Source: Desulfovibrio sp. JC022 (lineage in GTDB: Bacteria > Desulfobacterota > Desulfovibrionia > Desulfovibrionales > Desulfovibrionaceae). From it: a DNA stretch of 64,000 nucleotides. The stretch is from the NCBI RefSeq assembly GCF_010470665.1, contig NZ_VOPZ01000004.1, positions 248,001 through 312,000 of the forward strand, in the 5' to 3' direction. The notes under the pieces are model-generated. The model was not told where the DNA came from. It did not search any database and worked only from the letters and a program-made list of their open reading frames with translations. Position 1 is the first letter of the stretch; the number at the start of each line of letters is the position of its first letter. Shown here piece by piece: positions 43,496 to 52,518 of this stretch. A program made the translations under genes and the position numbers.

Positions 43496-44609
43496 AGTCC
43501 TCTTTGTAGATGACGAACAGAATATACTTGATACCTACAGAGCTCTACTGCGTAAACGGTTCAAAGTGGAAACCGCTCTTGGACCGGAAGAAGGTCTGGA
43601 AAAAGTGCGTTCTTCAGGACCATATGCAATTGTTGTTTCCGACCTGAAAATGCCGAAAATGGACGGGATTACCTTTCTCAGCAAAGTAAAACAAATTTCA
43701 CCGGATACAATTCGGGTTATGCTCACCGGCCATGCCGACCTCGAAGCTGCAATCTCCGCAGTCAACGAAGGCGCAGTCTTCCGCTTTCTGACCAAACCAA
43801 GTGCTATTGAAGAAATGATCCGTACCCTTGAAGCAGCCATGAAGCAGTATTCCCTTGTCATGGCCGAACGGGAACTCCTGCGCGGCACATTGAGGGGAAG
43901 CGTAAAAGTACTCACCGACATTCTTGCTCTGGTCAACCCGGAGGCTTTCGGACGTAGCGAAAGAGTCCGCCGCCTTGCCGGATATGTGGGGCAGAACCTA
44001 AACCTGAAACAAACCCTTTATCTGGACCTAGCCGCCATGCTTGGACAGTTAGGCTGCGTAACACTGCCGGATACAATTCTCCAGAAAGTCTTTACCGGAG
44101 AGGAACTTACTGCCGAAGAAAAACAAGGTTACGACATGCACCCGTCAGTAACAGCGGGCATGCTTTCCCAGATCCCACGTATGGAAACAGTTTCCGAAAT
44201 TATCCAGCACCAGAATGCCAGATTGGACGAAACCCCGACCATGCCCGTGGAATCAAGGGTACTTAAAGCATGTCTGGACTATGACTCCCTGATCCAGCAA
44301 AAAATTGATAAGATGGATGCAATCAGCATCTTGCGCGGCATGGACGGCATCTATGACACCAGAGTTCTGGATGTCCTTGAAAAAGGAACTGCCGGAGAAG
44401 ATGGTTACGTGCGCCGTGAAATTGAACTTGAAGAACTCAAGGAAGGTATGATTCTGGATGAAGGGCTTTGGAGCGAAGACGAAGTTCATCTGATTGCCGA
44501 AGGAACCGAAATGACTAAAACAGCCATTATCCGTATTAGCAACTTCAGCCGGGCCAAGAAACTGCCCCCCAGAATACGGGTACTCGTTCCGATCAAATAC
44601 ATTGAATGA
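43482..44609 (+). CDS. Response regulator with degenerate HD-GYP domain
   Basis: A 375-residue protein. The receiver (1-120) is normal: D10-D11, D54 in VSDLKMP and lysine in LTKPSA. The rest aligns with RpfG-type HD-GYP proteins (SERVRRLAGYVGQNLNL, HPSVTAGML, IIQHQNARLDE), but the catalytic HD pair is replaced by GQ in AMLGQLGCVTLP (187-196) and the GYP loop is absent. It should not hydrolyse cyclic di-GMP and may act by binding. The last 70 residues form a small separate domain. Confidence 0.85.
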   Translation: MKKNKVLFVDDEQNILDTYRALLRKRFKVETALGPEEGLEKVRSSGPYAIVVSDLKMPKMDGITFLSKVKQISPDTIRVMLTGHADLEAAISAVNEGAVFRFLTKPSAIEEMIRTLEAAMKQYSLVMAERELLRGTLRGSVKVLTDILALVNPEAFGRSERVRRLAGYVGQNLNLKQTLYLDLAAMLGQLGCVTLPDTILQKVFTGEELTAEEKQGYDMHPSVTAGMLSQIPRMETVSEIIQHQNARLDETPTMPVESRVLKACLDYDSLIQQKIDKMDAISILRGMDGIYDTRVLDVLEKGTAGEDGYVRREIELEELKEGMILDEGLWSEDEVHLIAEGTEMTKTAIIRISNFSRAKKLPPRIRVLVPIKYIE

Positions 44610-44658
44610 TCGCCAAATCACTCCCAACCCTAAAATCCACCAGCGAGCGGAGGAAAAA

Positions 44659-45549
44659 ATGAGCCTAAAAAAAAGCACTTCTCTTTTTGTTACAGTCATG
44701 TCCCTGCTTACAATAATCATATTTTCCGGATCAGTTTTAGCCTCGGATCTTGAACAGATAAAAAAAAGGGGAGTCCTGCGTCATCTGGGAATTCCCTACG
44801 CAAATTTTGTAACAGGCAATGACACAGGTTTAAGTGTGGAAGTGGTCAAGCTCTTTGCAGAACATTTGGGAGTCAGGTATGAATTCGTAAAATCCGATTG
44901 GTCCACCCTTTTTGGAGATCTGACCGGAACAATGGTCAAACCCAAAGGAAACGACGTTGAATTTCTGGAAAGAACTCCCATCAAAGGGGATATTATTTCC
45001 AATGGGCTGACCAGACTGAAATGGCGTGAAAAAGTCATCAACTATTCAAAGCCCACCTTCCCCACTCAGGTCTGGTGCGTTGCTAGAGGTGGTTCGTCCT
45101 TGCGCCCCATCAAGCCCAGTGGAAATGTTGATCAGGATATCCGTACGGTCAAAAGCATGCTCAAAGGCAAAAGAGTCATGGGCAAACAGGGAACCTGTCT
45201 TGCTCCGGGGCTTTACGGTATAGATTCAAGAATATCCACTATCATCAATTTTCCGGGCAGCCTTAACGACATCGCTCCGGCAGTTATCAAGGGGGAAGCT
45301 GATGTAGCATTGCTTGATGTTCCGGACTCGCTGGTTGCCCTGAACAAATGGCCCGGAAAAATCAAAGTTATCGGACCGATTTCCCCTCCGCAAACCATGG
45401 GCGCAGGATTCCGCAAGGATTCACCGGAACTTCTCAAAGCCTTTAATGAATTTTACTCTGAACTGCGACAAAACGGAGAATACAACAAATTGATCATGAA
45501 GTACTACCCGGCAGTTTTCAGCTATTATAAGGATTTTTTCAAAAATTAA
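44659..45549 (+). CDS. Periplasmic solute-binding protein, family 3 type
   Basis: A 296-residue secreted protein. A signal peptide (MSLKKSTSLF, hydrophobic core, SGSVLA|SDLEQ) precedes the typical opening EQIKKRGVLRHLGIPYANFV. ATG 44659 has GGAGGAAAAA directly upstream. No transporter permease is near. It lies between response regulators and a large kinase with a periplasmic domain, 26 bp before the latter, so it may bind a ligand and present it to that kinase. The ligand is unknown. Confidence 0.82.
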   Translation: MSLKKSTSLFVTVMSLLTIIIFSGSVLASDLEQIKKRGVLRHLGIPYANFVTGNDTGLSVEVVKLFAEHLGVRYEFVKSDWSTLFGDLTGTMVKPKGNDVEFLERTPIKGDIISNGLTRLKWREKVINYSKPTFPTQVWCVARGGSSLRPIKPSGNVDQDIRTVKSMLKGKRVMGKQGTCLAPGLYGIDSRISTIINFPGSLNDIAPAVIKGEADVALLDVPDSLVALNKWPGKIKVIGPISPPQTMGAGFRKDSPELLKAFNEFYSELRQNGEYNKLIMKYYPAVFSYYKDFFKN

Positions 45550-45575
45550 TCCTATTCCGTTAAGAGGAGTTTCTT

Positions 45576-48305
45576 TTGTTCAAAAGCAATAAAGCGATGC
45601 CTACAGCACTCGCTCTGATGGCAATTTTCGTAATATCCATAATCTGGACAAACTACAGATCACAGGTGGAGTTACGCAAGTCGTCGTTACAGCAATTCAG
45701 TGAGTACTCAAGGCGGGAGGCAGACTCGTTCAGCCATTTCTTTTCTGAAAGACGAAATGACCTTATCGATCTGTCAACCAGCAGGGAGCTTTTAAGCTAC
45801 TTTGATAACAAGGCACTGGGCATGGCCCCGGAATACGGCCTTCATGCCAGCCTTGTACAAATATCCGAATTGCTGACCCGGATAATCAAGATAAAACAGA
45901 TCAATGAAATACCAATTTATACCCGGATTCTCTTTGTTGATGAAACCGGGAAAATCCTTGCGGACAATGAACATGCCCGATTAATAAATAAACAATGCAA
46001 GGCTCCCATCCCTCAAGACCTGAATCCCAAAAAAGTTCGTATTGTATTTAAAAAAAGTAAGGATAAGAGTTGTTTCATACTCATGCTACCGTACATGTTC
46101 AGAGGTAAAAAGGTAGGGACTCTTCTGGCATGGCTCAACGCAAAAGAGATCCTGCCCTTCCGCTCCGAATCTACGGATTCCGGTCTGCATAGCTTGAACT
46201 ATCTGGTTTACCAAAAAGACCTATACTCCCCGCTTAATGATATCCCCCGGCAATTAACTGAAAAAATTGCCAGCGACTGGGAACTTCCCGCAGGCATTGC
46301 AAGTGAGCTAACCCTTGATCTTGGACAACAGGGAAGACCGCTAAAAACCCTGATTGTGCGCTCTATGGTGGAAGGTTCGCCATTTTCACTACTGAGCATT
46401 ACTCCCGAAATAGAAGTCATCGGAACAATTTCTCCGCACAAACTGCTGATGTTCACTCTTCTGCTGGCATTATTCCTTCTGGGAGGCGGAATTTTCATTA
46501 TCAAGATTAATGCCCGTAATCTTATCCTCAATATCCGGGTGGAAGAATCTGCAAAGCAAGCTAAAGAAATTGAACAGAAAAACAAGCAACTGGTAAACGA
46601 GATTGAAGCGCGCAGCCGAGCGGAAAAAGCTTTGCTTTTGAGTAATGATGAGCTGGAAACGAGAGTGCACAAACGCACTGAAGCCCTAAAAGAACAAACA
46701 GAAGCATTGACTCGCGAAGTTCTGGAGCGTCAGGAAGCTGAAGCCGCCATGCGCTTGATCTTCAACAACACACACGATTCAATTTTCATCCACGATATTG
46801 AAGGAAATGTTCTGGATGTTAATGACACAATGCTTGAAGTATACAAAGTAAATATGAAAGAAGCACTCCAGCTAACTATTAAAAATGACTACTCCGCTCC
46901 TGATATGGATATGGGTCTTCTTGATGCAAGGTGGCAACAGGCTGTGGAAGGAAATGAAGTCGTTTTTGAATGGACAGCAAGACGCCCCGGTGACGGGGTT
47001 TTATTTGAAGTGGAAGTAGCTTTGAACCGTATTGAGCTGGGCGGGAGACAGGTTATTCTGGCAAACGTCCATGATATTTCCGAACAAAAAAAAGTTTTAG
47101 TCCAGCAGGCTGAGCATCAGGAATTCCTGGGAACCATATTCGAAGGCATCGGTGCGGCTGTATTTGTCTTCGATCCCACCAAAGGTATGATGGTCGATTG
47201 CAACAGCGTGGGAGAAAAGTTGCTGGGCATGAGTCGCAGTGCCATACTCAACGCCGCCTGCCAGACTGAATTCAACTTTACATCTGACACCAAAAAAGAC
47301 CTGCTCTGCCCAAACTGGCATGAGCAAGGCACTTATGAAGAAGGAATTCTATCGCTGCAAGACTCTACCCCGCTGCCTGTTTCACGCCATCTTTTTGAAA
47401 TCCATATCGGCGGCATGACTCATCTCGTACAGGTTGTTTTTAACATTGCTGACCGCAAGCATCTTGAAAGAAAACTTAGTATAGCCCAAAAGCTGGAATC
47501 TATCGGTTTGCTGGCCTCCGGGATTGCGCATGAAATCAACACCCCCATTCAATATGTTGGCGACAGCATCCGCTTTATAAAAGAAGCGCATACCGATCTA
47601 AACGAGCTGATCGAACTTTATGAAAAATTTATTCTGGAGGATTCACCCGGATCACGCGCAAACATCCTTGATGAAATTGAAGAGCACAAAGAAGATATCG
47701 ATCTGGAGTTCATCAGCAGCGAATCCATAAAAGCCTGCAACCGGGCCCTTGAAGGGGTTGAGCGAGTGGCAACTATTGTTCTGGCCATGAAAAATTTTTC
47801 CCACTCCGGGGAAGAAGAGACCAAAGCAGTGGACATCAACAAAGCTGTTAGGAACACCATTGAAGTCTCCCGTAATGAATGGAAATACGCGGCAAAACTT
47901 AAAACCTCCCTTGAGCCGGATCTGCCTTCTGTTAAATGTCTGCCCGGAGCCATAAATCAAGTACTGCTTAACGTGATTGTTAACGCGGCCCATGCCATCG
48001 CAGAAAATATACAGAATGATGAAAAGGGCACGATCTCAGTTATCACAAAATTTGAACCGCCCTTTGCAACTATCATCATTAAGGACACCGGTTGCGGAAT
48101 TTCAAAAGAAAACATGCATAAGATATTCGACCCGTTCTTCACCACCAAAGAAGTCGGCAAAGGTACTGGACAGGGGCTGGCCATCGTCCATGATATTATT
48201 GTCGAAAAACATTGCGGAACAATCGACATTGAATCCGAAGAAGGCGAAGGTACAACCTTCATCATCAAATTGCCGATTGAAGGCGACGGGGAGATTGACT
48301 CATAA
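45576..48305 (+). CDS. Large membrane histidine kinase with two PAS domains
   Basis: A 909-residue kinase. Helix 1 is at about 8-24, a periplasmic sensing region runs to about 285, and helix 2 is at 291-312. A coiled coil follows to about 385, then PAS 1 at 390-505 (LIFNNTHDSIFIHDIEGNVL), PAS 2 at 512-630, the phospho-acceptor H652 in SGIAHEINTPIQ, N box NVIVNAAHAI, G1 DTGCGISKENM and G2 GTGQGLAIV. The start is TTG 45576 with GAGGAGT upstream. It is 26 bp after the solute-binding protein gene. The upstream receivers at 42-44 kb are likely partners. Confidence 0.9.
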   Translation: MFKSNKAMPTALALMAIFVISIIWTNYRSQVELRKSSLQQFSEYSRREADSFSHFFSERRNDLIDLSTSRELLSYFDNKALGMAPEYGLHASLVQISELLTRIIKIKQINEIPIYTRILFVDETGKILADNEHARLINKQCKAPIPQDLNPKKVRIVFKKSKDKSCFILMLPYMFRGKKVGTLLAWLNAKEILPFRSESTDSGLHSLNYLVYQKDLYSPLNDIPRQLTEKIASDWELPAGIASELTLDLGQQGRPLKTLIVRSMVEGSPFSLLSITPEIEVIGTISPHKLLMFTLLLALFLLGGGIFIIKINARNLILNIRVEESAKQAKEIEQKNKQLVNEIEARSRAEKALLLSNDELETRVHKRTEALKEQTEALTREVLERQEAEAAMRLIFNNTHDSIFIHDIEGNVLDVNDTMLEVYKVNMKEALQLTIKNDYSAPDMDMGLLDARWQQAVEGNEVVFEWTARRPGDGVLFEVEVALNRIELGGRQVILANVHDISEQKKVLVQQAEHQEFLGTIFEGIGAAVFVFDPTKGMMVDCNSVGEKLLGMSRSAILNAACQTEFNFTSDTKKDLLCPNWHEQGTYEEGILSLQDSTPLPVSRHLFEIHIGGMTHLVQVVFNIADRKHLERKLSIAQKLESIGLLASGIAHEINTPIQYVGDSIRFIKEAHTDLNELIELYEKFILEDSPGSRANILDEIEEHKEDIDLEFISSESIKACNRALEGVERVATIVLAMKNFSHSGEEETKAVDINKAVRNTIEVSRNEWKYAAKLKTSLEPDLPSVKCLPGAINQVLLNVIVNAAHAIAENIQNDEKGTISVITKFEPPFATIIIKDTGCGISKENMHKIFDPFFTTKEVGKGTGQGLAIVHDIIVEKHCGTIDIESEEGEGTTFIIKLPIEGDGEIDS

Positions 48306-48307
48306 TT

Positions 48308-48337
48308 AAAAACTCCCCCGAAACCTGTCCGGGGGAG
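48308..48337 (-). terminator. Rho-independent terminator of the DUF4198 gene
   Basis: An 8-bp stem CTCCCCCG/CGGGGGAG (48313-48320 with 48330-48337) is followed on the minus strand by TTTTTAATT. On the plus strand only AAAATC follows, so it mainly ends the minus-strand transcript. Confidence 0.75.
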
Positions 48338-48373
48338 AAAATCAATCAAGCTGCGTCCGGTAAATAAGACCTG

Positions 48374-49093
48374 CTATTTGGTGGTCCTGAAGGTCAAAGA
48401 AAATGCGTACCAGACACGATGGGTGTCATCGAGACGCTTTTCATACTTACCGATAATGATCTGACGCCCGGCTGGGCCGATCTTCACGTTGATGGGCTTG
48501 GAATTCTTGAGGTTCATCAATTCAGGATGCTCAATGGTGCGATCAGAGGTAGTAGAAATGCGAGCACCAGCTGCGGGCATGGGCTTACCTTCATAGTACA
48601 TCATGACCGGAAGGATATCCCCTTCTTTAAGCTTGGAAGGATCTTTAAGGGGCACAATTTCCGCACGCTGTCCAATGGGCTTATCCATGCCGGGAGTCCA
48701 CTTAAGGATGGTCTTGGAAAGCTTGTAAGACCGGCCTTCATCAATAATCTTACCGCAAACCTGTCTGGGAAGTTCGAAATTCTGCCAGCCGCCTTCTTCA
48801 GTATGATACCAGTACTTGTTGTCAAATTCGACAGTGAGCATTGTGTAGACGTCGTCAAGCCATGCAAAGGCTTCACCCTTTTTATACACAGGCTCAAGGG
48901 GTGTTTTCCAGTTATTCTCATTGATCCCGGTCAGTGCGGTAATGCGGCTGATTGGATAGGGATCAGTAGAGCCGGGATGCCCGTACATAAGATGTGCCTT
49001 ACGTCCCTTTTTCTCCAGCCACATATCGTGGGCAGAGCAAATTGAAGCGAAAGCCAAAACAAAAGCCATTGCCAAAATAATTTTCTTCATCAT
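48374..49093 (-). CDS. Periplasmic DUF4198 protein
   Basis: A 239-residue secreted protein. The signal peptide is MMKKIILAMAFVLAFASICSA, and the mature protein begins HDMWLEKKG, the conserved opening of DUF4198 proteins, which are often encoded with nickel, cobalt or iron uptake genes and form an immunoglobulin-like fold. A second conserved part is GDILPVMMYYEGKPMPAAGARIS. GGAG lies 8 nt before the ATG. A Fur-like palindrome upstream suggests metal control. No transporter is adjacent. Confidence 0.82.
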   Translation of the reverse strand: MMKKIILAMAFVLAFASICSAHDMWLEKKGRKAHLMYGHPGSTDPYPISRITALTGINENNWKTPLEPVYKKGEAFAWLDDVYTMLTVEFDNKYWYHTEEGGWQNFELPRQVCGKIIDEGRSYKLSKTILKWTPGMDKPIGQRAEIVPLKDPSKLKEGDILPVMMYYEGKPMPAAGARISTTSDRTIEHPELMNLKNSKPINVKIGPAGRQIIIGKYEKRLDDTHRVWYAFSLTFRTTK

Positions 49094-49118
49094 CTAAATT
49101 CTCCTTATTTGATTATGA

Positions 49119-49133
49119 AAATGAATTTCATTT
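49119..49133. promoter_or_regulatory. Fur-like operator upstream of the DUF4198 gene
   Basis: AAATGAA-T-TTCATTT is a perfect 7-1-7 inverted repeat centred 33 bp upstream of the DUF4198 ATG. Fur-family repressors bind 7-1-7 AT-rich palindromes of this kind. It resembles, but does not equal, the classic Fur box. Confidence 0.5.
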
Positions 49134-49442
49134 CCAATTCAGACGTGATTTACAGACTGAAGAATAAAAAGTCAACAGGCTGATGATGTTCTAAATAAGA
49201 TGTTATGAATTTTAGGCAGATTCTATTCGTTTCTCTTAAAAGCCATATTTACTGGCATGACGAAGAATTGCCCTGCTTTCCCATAAAACCGACACCTTGA
49301 CCTTTCAGATAGATTGATGCACTGCTTTTTCAGGGTCGGATTTGATTAATTTTGAAGATATGAATTAAAAGCCAAAGCTGAACATAAATCCGCCCGAATC
49401 CCGCTTAAACAACGTGATTCTGCTGGAATATGGAGAATTACA
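49134..49442. other. Intergenic region without a supported gene
   Basis: This is divergent promoter DNA for the DUF4198 and retropepsin-like genes. A weak inverted repeat CCGA...CCTTGA / TCAGGG-TCGG (49289-49338) is visible. Nothing else stands out. Confidence 0.4.
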
Positions 49443-49961
49443 ATGCACAAAACTATCTTATTAATACCACTTATAATCTTCCTGCTGGTAAGCCCGGCCT
49501 GTGTAGCCACAGCCAAAGACAAAACTGAGAACTCCACAGCTCAAAAACACATCGTTGCGGGCTACATTGAAAATGTATCCATAAAAATATGGGATCGTGA
49601 AAGCCCGGTCATTATGGAAGCCAAAATGGATACCGGAGCAGATAGTTCCTCACTGCACGCCACCGACATCATAATTAATAAAACAAAGAAGCAGGTCTCA
49701 TTCACCCTCACCGATCAGCACGGAAAAACTCAGCGCATCACCTGCCCTTATGCCCGGATTGTGCGCATCAAAAAACGTCCTTCCGGTTACCAGCGAAGAG
49801 CAGTAATTCCGGTGCAGCTCCAGATCGGACCCAAAAATTTCGAAGCCTTTGTCAACCTGACCGACCGGACTAATTTCTCATACAAAATGCTGATAGGCAG
49901 GAAAGAACTGCGTCACGGCATTCTCATTGATTCCTCACGCCACCACCGCCTCAGCCAATAG
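49443..49961 (+). CDS. Secreted retropepsin-like protein (Zn_protease/RimB-type family)
   Basis: A 172-residue protein with a signal sequence (MHKTILLIPLIIFLLVSPAC); the cysteine might be lipidated, but the box SPAC is poor. The core carries AKMDTGADSSSLHA with catalytic-type Asp at 63, and the paired KMLIGRKELRHGILIDSS at the end. These proteins, once called ATP-dependent zinc proteases, have a retropepsin fold and are found with RimK-like ATP-grasp ligases. It heads a four-gene set with membrane and ligase proteins. Confidence 0.82.
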   Translation: MHKTILLIPLIIFLLVSPACVATAKDKTENSTAQKHIVAGYIENVSIKIWDRESPVIMEAKMDTGADSSSLHATDIIINKTKKQVSFTLTDQHGKTQRITCPYARIVRIKKRPSGYQRRAVIPVQLQIGPKNFEAFVNLTDRTNFSYKMLIGRKELRHGILIDSSRHHRLSQ

Positions 49962-50012
49962 GCTAAATAACACCCTGAACTAAAAACCGTTCAACATTCT
50001 GGAAGACCTGTC

Positions 50013-51578
50013 ATGAACTCTATTCAGTTAAAAATACTTGTTGCCCTGCTTCTGACCGTAGGACTGGGCATGTTCAGCTACAAAGCCTGTGTACTCGGTT
50101 TTCCCCTCACTCCAGAGGAACAAACCGAAATCTGGAACGTGGAAGCCCATGTTTCTTTTGAAGCCAAAGGTCTTCCGGTTAAAGCAACCTTACAGACCTT
50201 GAACCGGCTACCGAAATACACGGTAACCGACGAATACTTTATCGGGGATGATTACGGACTGCTGCACGCCCTGCAATCCGCAGACGGAACCCCGCAACAG
50301 AACCGGAATCCTGACAATATTGTCGCGATCTGGTCCAGACGCTCTGCTAAGGGAAAACAGGATCTGTTCTACTCCGCCCGGTTAAGGCCGGAACAAAGTA
50401 ATCAGGAAGAAAGCTGGGTCCATCCTACAGAAATACCTAAGCTCATCGATCCGCAGTTTACTGAAGCGGAACAGGTTGCCGCGAACTCCCTGATCACCGA
50501 GGTAGGGAGTGAATCCGCAGACATAGAAACCTTTGTGCCCCAACTAATGAAACGGCTCATGGAACCTTCTAAAAACCCGGACGGAGCCTACCTGCTTCGC
50601 GATAACGCAAACACACTGGGCGCGGTAAATATGGCTGTGCGCCTGCTGCACTTTTCCGGTATCCCGGCCCAGTCAGTACACGGCATAACCCTTTCCACCT
50701 CCAAAAATGCCAAAATCAAACATTGGCTGGAGCTTTACCACAACGAAAAATGGCACATGTTTGATGTGACTAAAGGGACTTTTGGAACACCGGTAAACTT
50801 TGTAACATGGTGGCGGGGCAATGCCCCGTTGGCTACGGTCAGCGGCGGAAGCAACCTCAGTGTGAGCCTTTCGGTTGTCCCGGCAACTGTCAGTGCCCTG
50901 GGAAATGTAGTGGACCGCCTGACAGTCACCGCTCCCACCATACTGGAATTTTCCCTGTTCAACCTGCCCGTACAGGCACAGGCCACCTACCGGGTCATCC
51001 TGCTCATCCCCATCGGCGTACTCCTGCTGGTCTTTTTACGAAACGTGATCGGGATCACCACCTTCGGAACATTCATGCCCGTGCTTATCGCCCTTTCATT
51101 CCGCGAAACACAGCTGATCTGGGGTCTCTGCCTATTTTCCATCGTTATCATCCTCGGACTGGCAGTACGTCTTTATCTGGAACACCTGAAACTGCTGCTG
51201 GTACCGCGTCTGGCCTGTGTACTCATTGTGGTAGTCCTGCTCATGGCCGGAATCAGCATCATCAGTTTTAAACTTGGATTTCCGCGCGGGGTCTCCGTCA
51301 GCCTGTTCCCCATGGTCATCCTGAGCATGACCATTGAACGCATATCGGTCATGTGGGATGAACTTGGTGCCGGAAAAGCGATCCAGCAGATTATCGGCTC
51401 CATGGCTGTTGCCGTACTGGCCTACATTGCCATGAGCAACCTGTTCATCGAACATCTCATCTTCGTATTCCCGGAACTGTTCCTCGTCCTGCTGGCACTG
51501 ACCCTCATGATCGGACGCTATACCGGATTCAGGCTCTTGGACCTGATCCGCTTCCGCGCATTCCTCAAGGAAGGTTAA
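50013..51578 (+). CDS. Inactive transglutaminase-like domain fused to seven membrane helices
   Basis: A 521-residue protein. Helix 1 is near 7-23 and is followed by a periplasmic region of about 290 residues with a transglutaminase-like core (NTLGAVNMAVRLLHFSGIPAQ, HWLELYHNEKWHMFDVTKG). The Cys position is occupied by Asn/Ala, so the fold is probably inactive. From about 320 to 510 there are about six or seven more helices (RVILLIPIGVLLLVFLRNVIG, GTFMPVLIALSFRE). This is the known partner of RimK-like ligases in predicted peptide-modification clusters. It ends 1 bp before the ligase gene. Confidence 0.83.
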   Translation: MNSIQLKILVALLLTVGLGMFSYKACVLGFPLTPEEQTEIWNVEAHVSFEAKGLPVKATLQTLNRLPKYTVTDEYFIGDDYGLLHALQSADGTPQQNRNPDNIVAIWSRRSAKGKQDLFYSARLRPEQSNQEESWVHPTEIPKLIDPQFTEAEQVAANSLITEVGSESADIETFVPQLMKRLMEPSKNPDGAYLLRDNANTLGAVNMAVRLLHFSGIPAQSVHGITLSTSKNAKIKHWLELYHNEKWHMFDVTKGTFGTPVNFVTWWRGNAPLATVSGGSNLSVSLSVVPATVSALGNVVDRLTVTAPTILEFSLFNLPVQAQATYRVILLIPIGVLLLVFLRNVIGITTFGTFMPVLIALSFRETQLIWGLCLFSIVIILGLAVRLYLEHLKLLLVPRLACVLIVVVLLMAGISIISFKLGFPRGVSVSLFPMVILSMTIERISVMWDELGAGKAIQQIIGSMAVAVLAYIAMSNLFIEHLIFVFPELFLVLLALTLMIGRYTGFRLLDLIRFRAFLKEG

Positions 51579-51579
51579 A

Positions 51580-52518
51580 ATGGGCTGGTTCAGCAAACTT
51601 AAAAGATTCGGGGTCATGGGTCTTAATGCGCGCAATGGGGCCTACGTGCTGCCCAATAACCCGCGTAAGCTCTATCCGCTGGTGGACGACAAAATCACCA
51701 CCAAGGAATTAACCCAGTCCGCCGGGCTAAATGTGCCGGAACTTTACGGAGTATTTCAGGCCCAACATGAACTGAAACGCCTCCCCAAGCTGCTGCAAAA
51801 GCACGATTCTTTTGTGGTCAAACCGGCACGCGGAGCCGGAGGGAACGGCATTCTGGTCATCACCGGAAAACTCGGACCGCGCTTCCGCAAGCCGGACGAT
51901 TCGCTGGTCGCTGAGGACGCCATATCATTTCACATTTCAAATATCCTCAGCGGTATGCACAGCCTCGGCGGCATGCCCGACAAGGCTATGGTTGAATATT
52001 GTGTGCAGTTCGCCCCGATTTTTAAAAATATAGCCTATCAGGGAGTCCCGGACATCAGGATCATCGTTTACAAGGGAATCCCGGTCATGGCTATGCTCCG
52101 GCTGCCCACACGGGAATCAGACGGTAAGGCCAACCTGCATCAGGGAGCCATGGGCTGCGGGATAGATATGTGTAGTGGTACGACCACCAGCGCAGTCTGG
52201 AAAAATGACAACTGCACCCATCATCCGGATACCCTGCACCCCATCGCAGGGGTAACCATCCCGAACTGGCCGGAGCTCCTCAAACAGGCAGCACTGGGCT
52301 ACACAGTAACCGGATTGGGCTACCTCGGTGTAGACATTGTGCTGGATAAAAATCTGGGCCCGTTGATCCTTGAACTGAATGCCCGTCCGGGTCTGGCTAT
52401 TCAGGTAGCCAACAAATGCGGACTGCAACACAGACTGGATGAAATAGATAAAGTCCATCAGGACCTGCACACAGAAAACCAACGGATTCAATATGCTATG
52501 GACAATTTCGGATCATAA
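51580..52518 (+). CDS. ATP-grasp alpha-L-glutamate ligase-like protein
   Basis: A 312-residue cytoplasmic ATP-grasp enzyme. ATP-binding elements are DSFVVKPARGAGGNGILVI (about 74-92) and YLGVDIVLDKNLGPLILELNARPG near 247-270, with the metal-binding ELNARPG. The family joins amino acids to a carboxylate acceptor by an acyl-phosphate. The start follows AAGGAAGG at the end of the preceding gene. Its 3' end overlaps the lipoprotein gene by 26 bp. Substrate unknown. Confidence 0.88.
   Translation: MGWFSKLKRFGVMGLNARNGAYVLPNNPRKLYPLVDDKITTKELTQSAGLNVPELYGVFQAQHELKRLPKLLQKHDSFVVKPARGAGGNGILVITGKLGPRFRKPDDSLVAEDAISFHISNILSGMHSLGGMPDKAMVEYCVQFAPIFKNIAYQGVPDIRIIVYKGIPVMAMLRLPTRESDGKANLHQGAMGCGIDMCSGTTTSAVWKNDNCTHHPDTLHPIAGVTIPNWPELLKQAALGYTVTGLGYLGVDIVLDKNLGPLILELNARPGLAIQVANKCGLQHRLDEIDKVHQDLHTENQRIQYAMDNFGS

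Noticed and set aside
49346-49537. Minus-strand ORF of 63 codons over the start of the retropepsin-like gene
   Set aside because: It is antisense to a supported signal peptide and lacks a ribosome-binding site.
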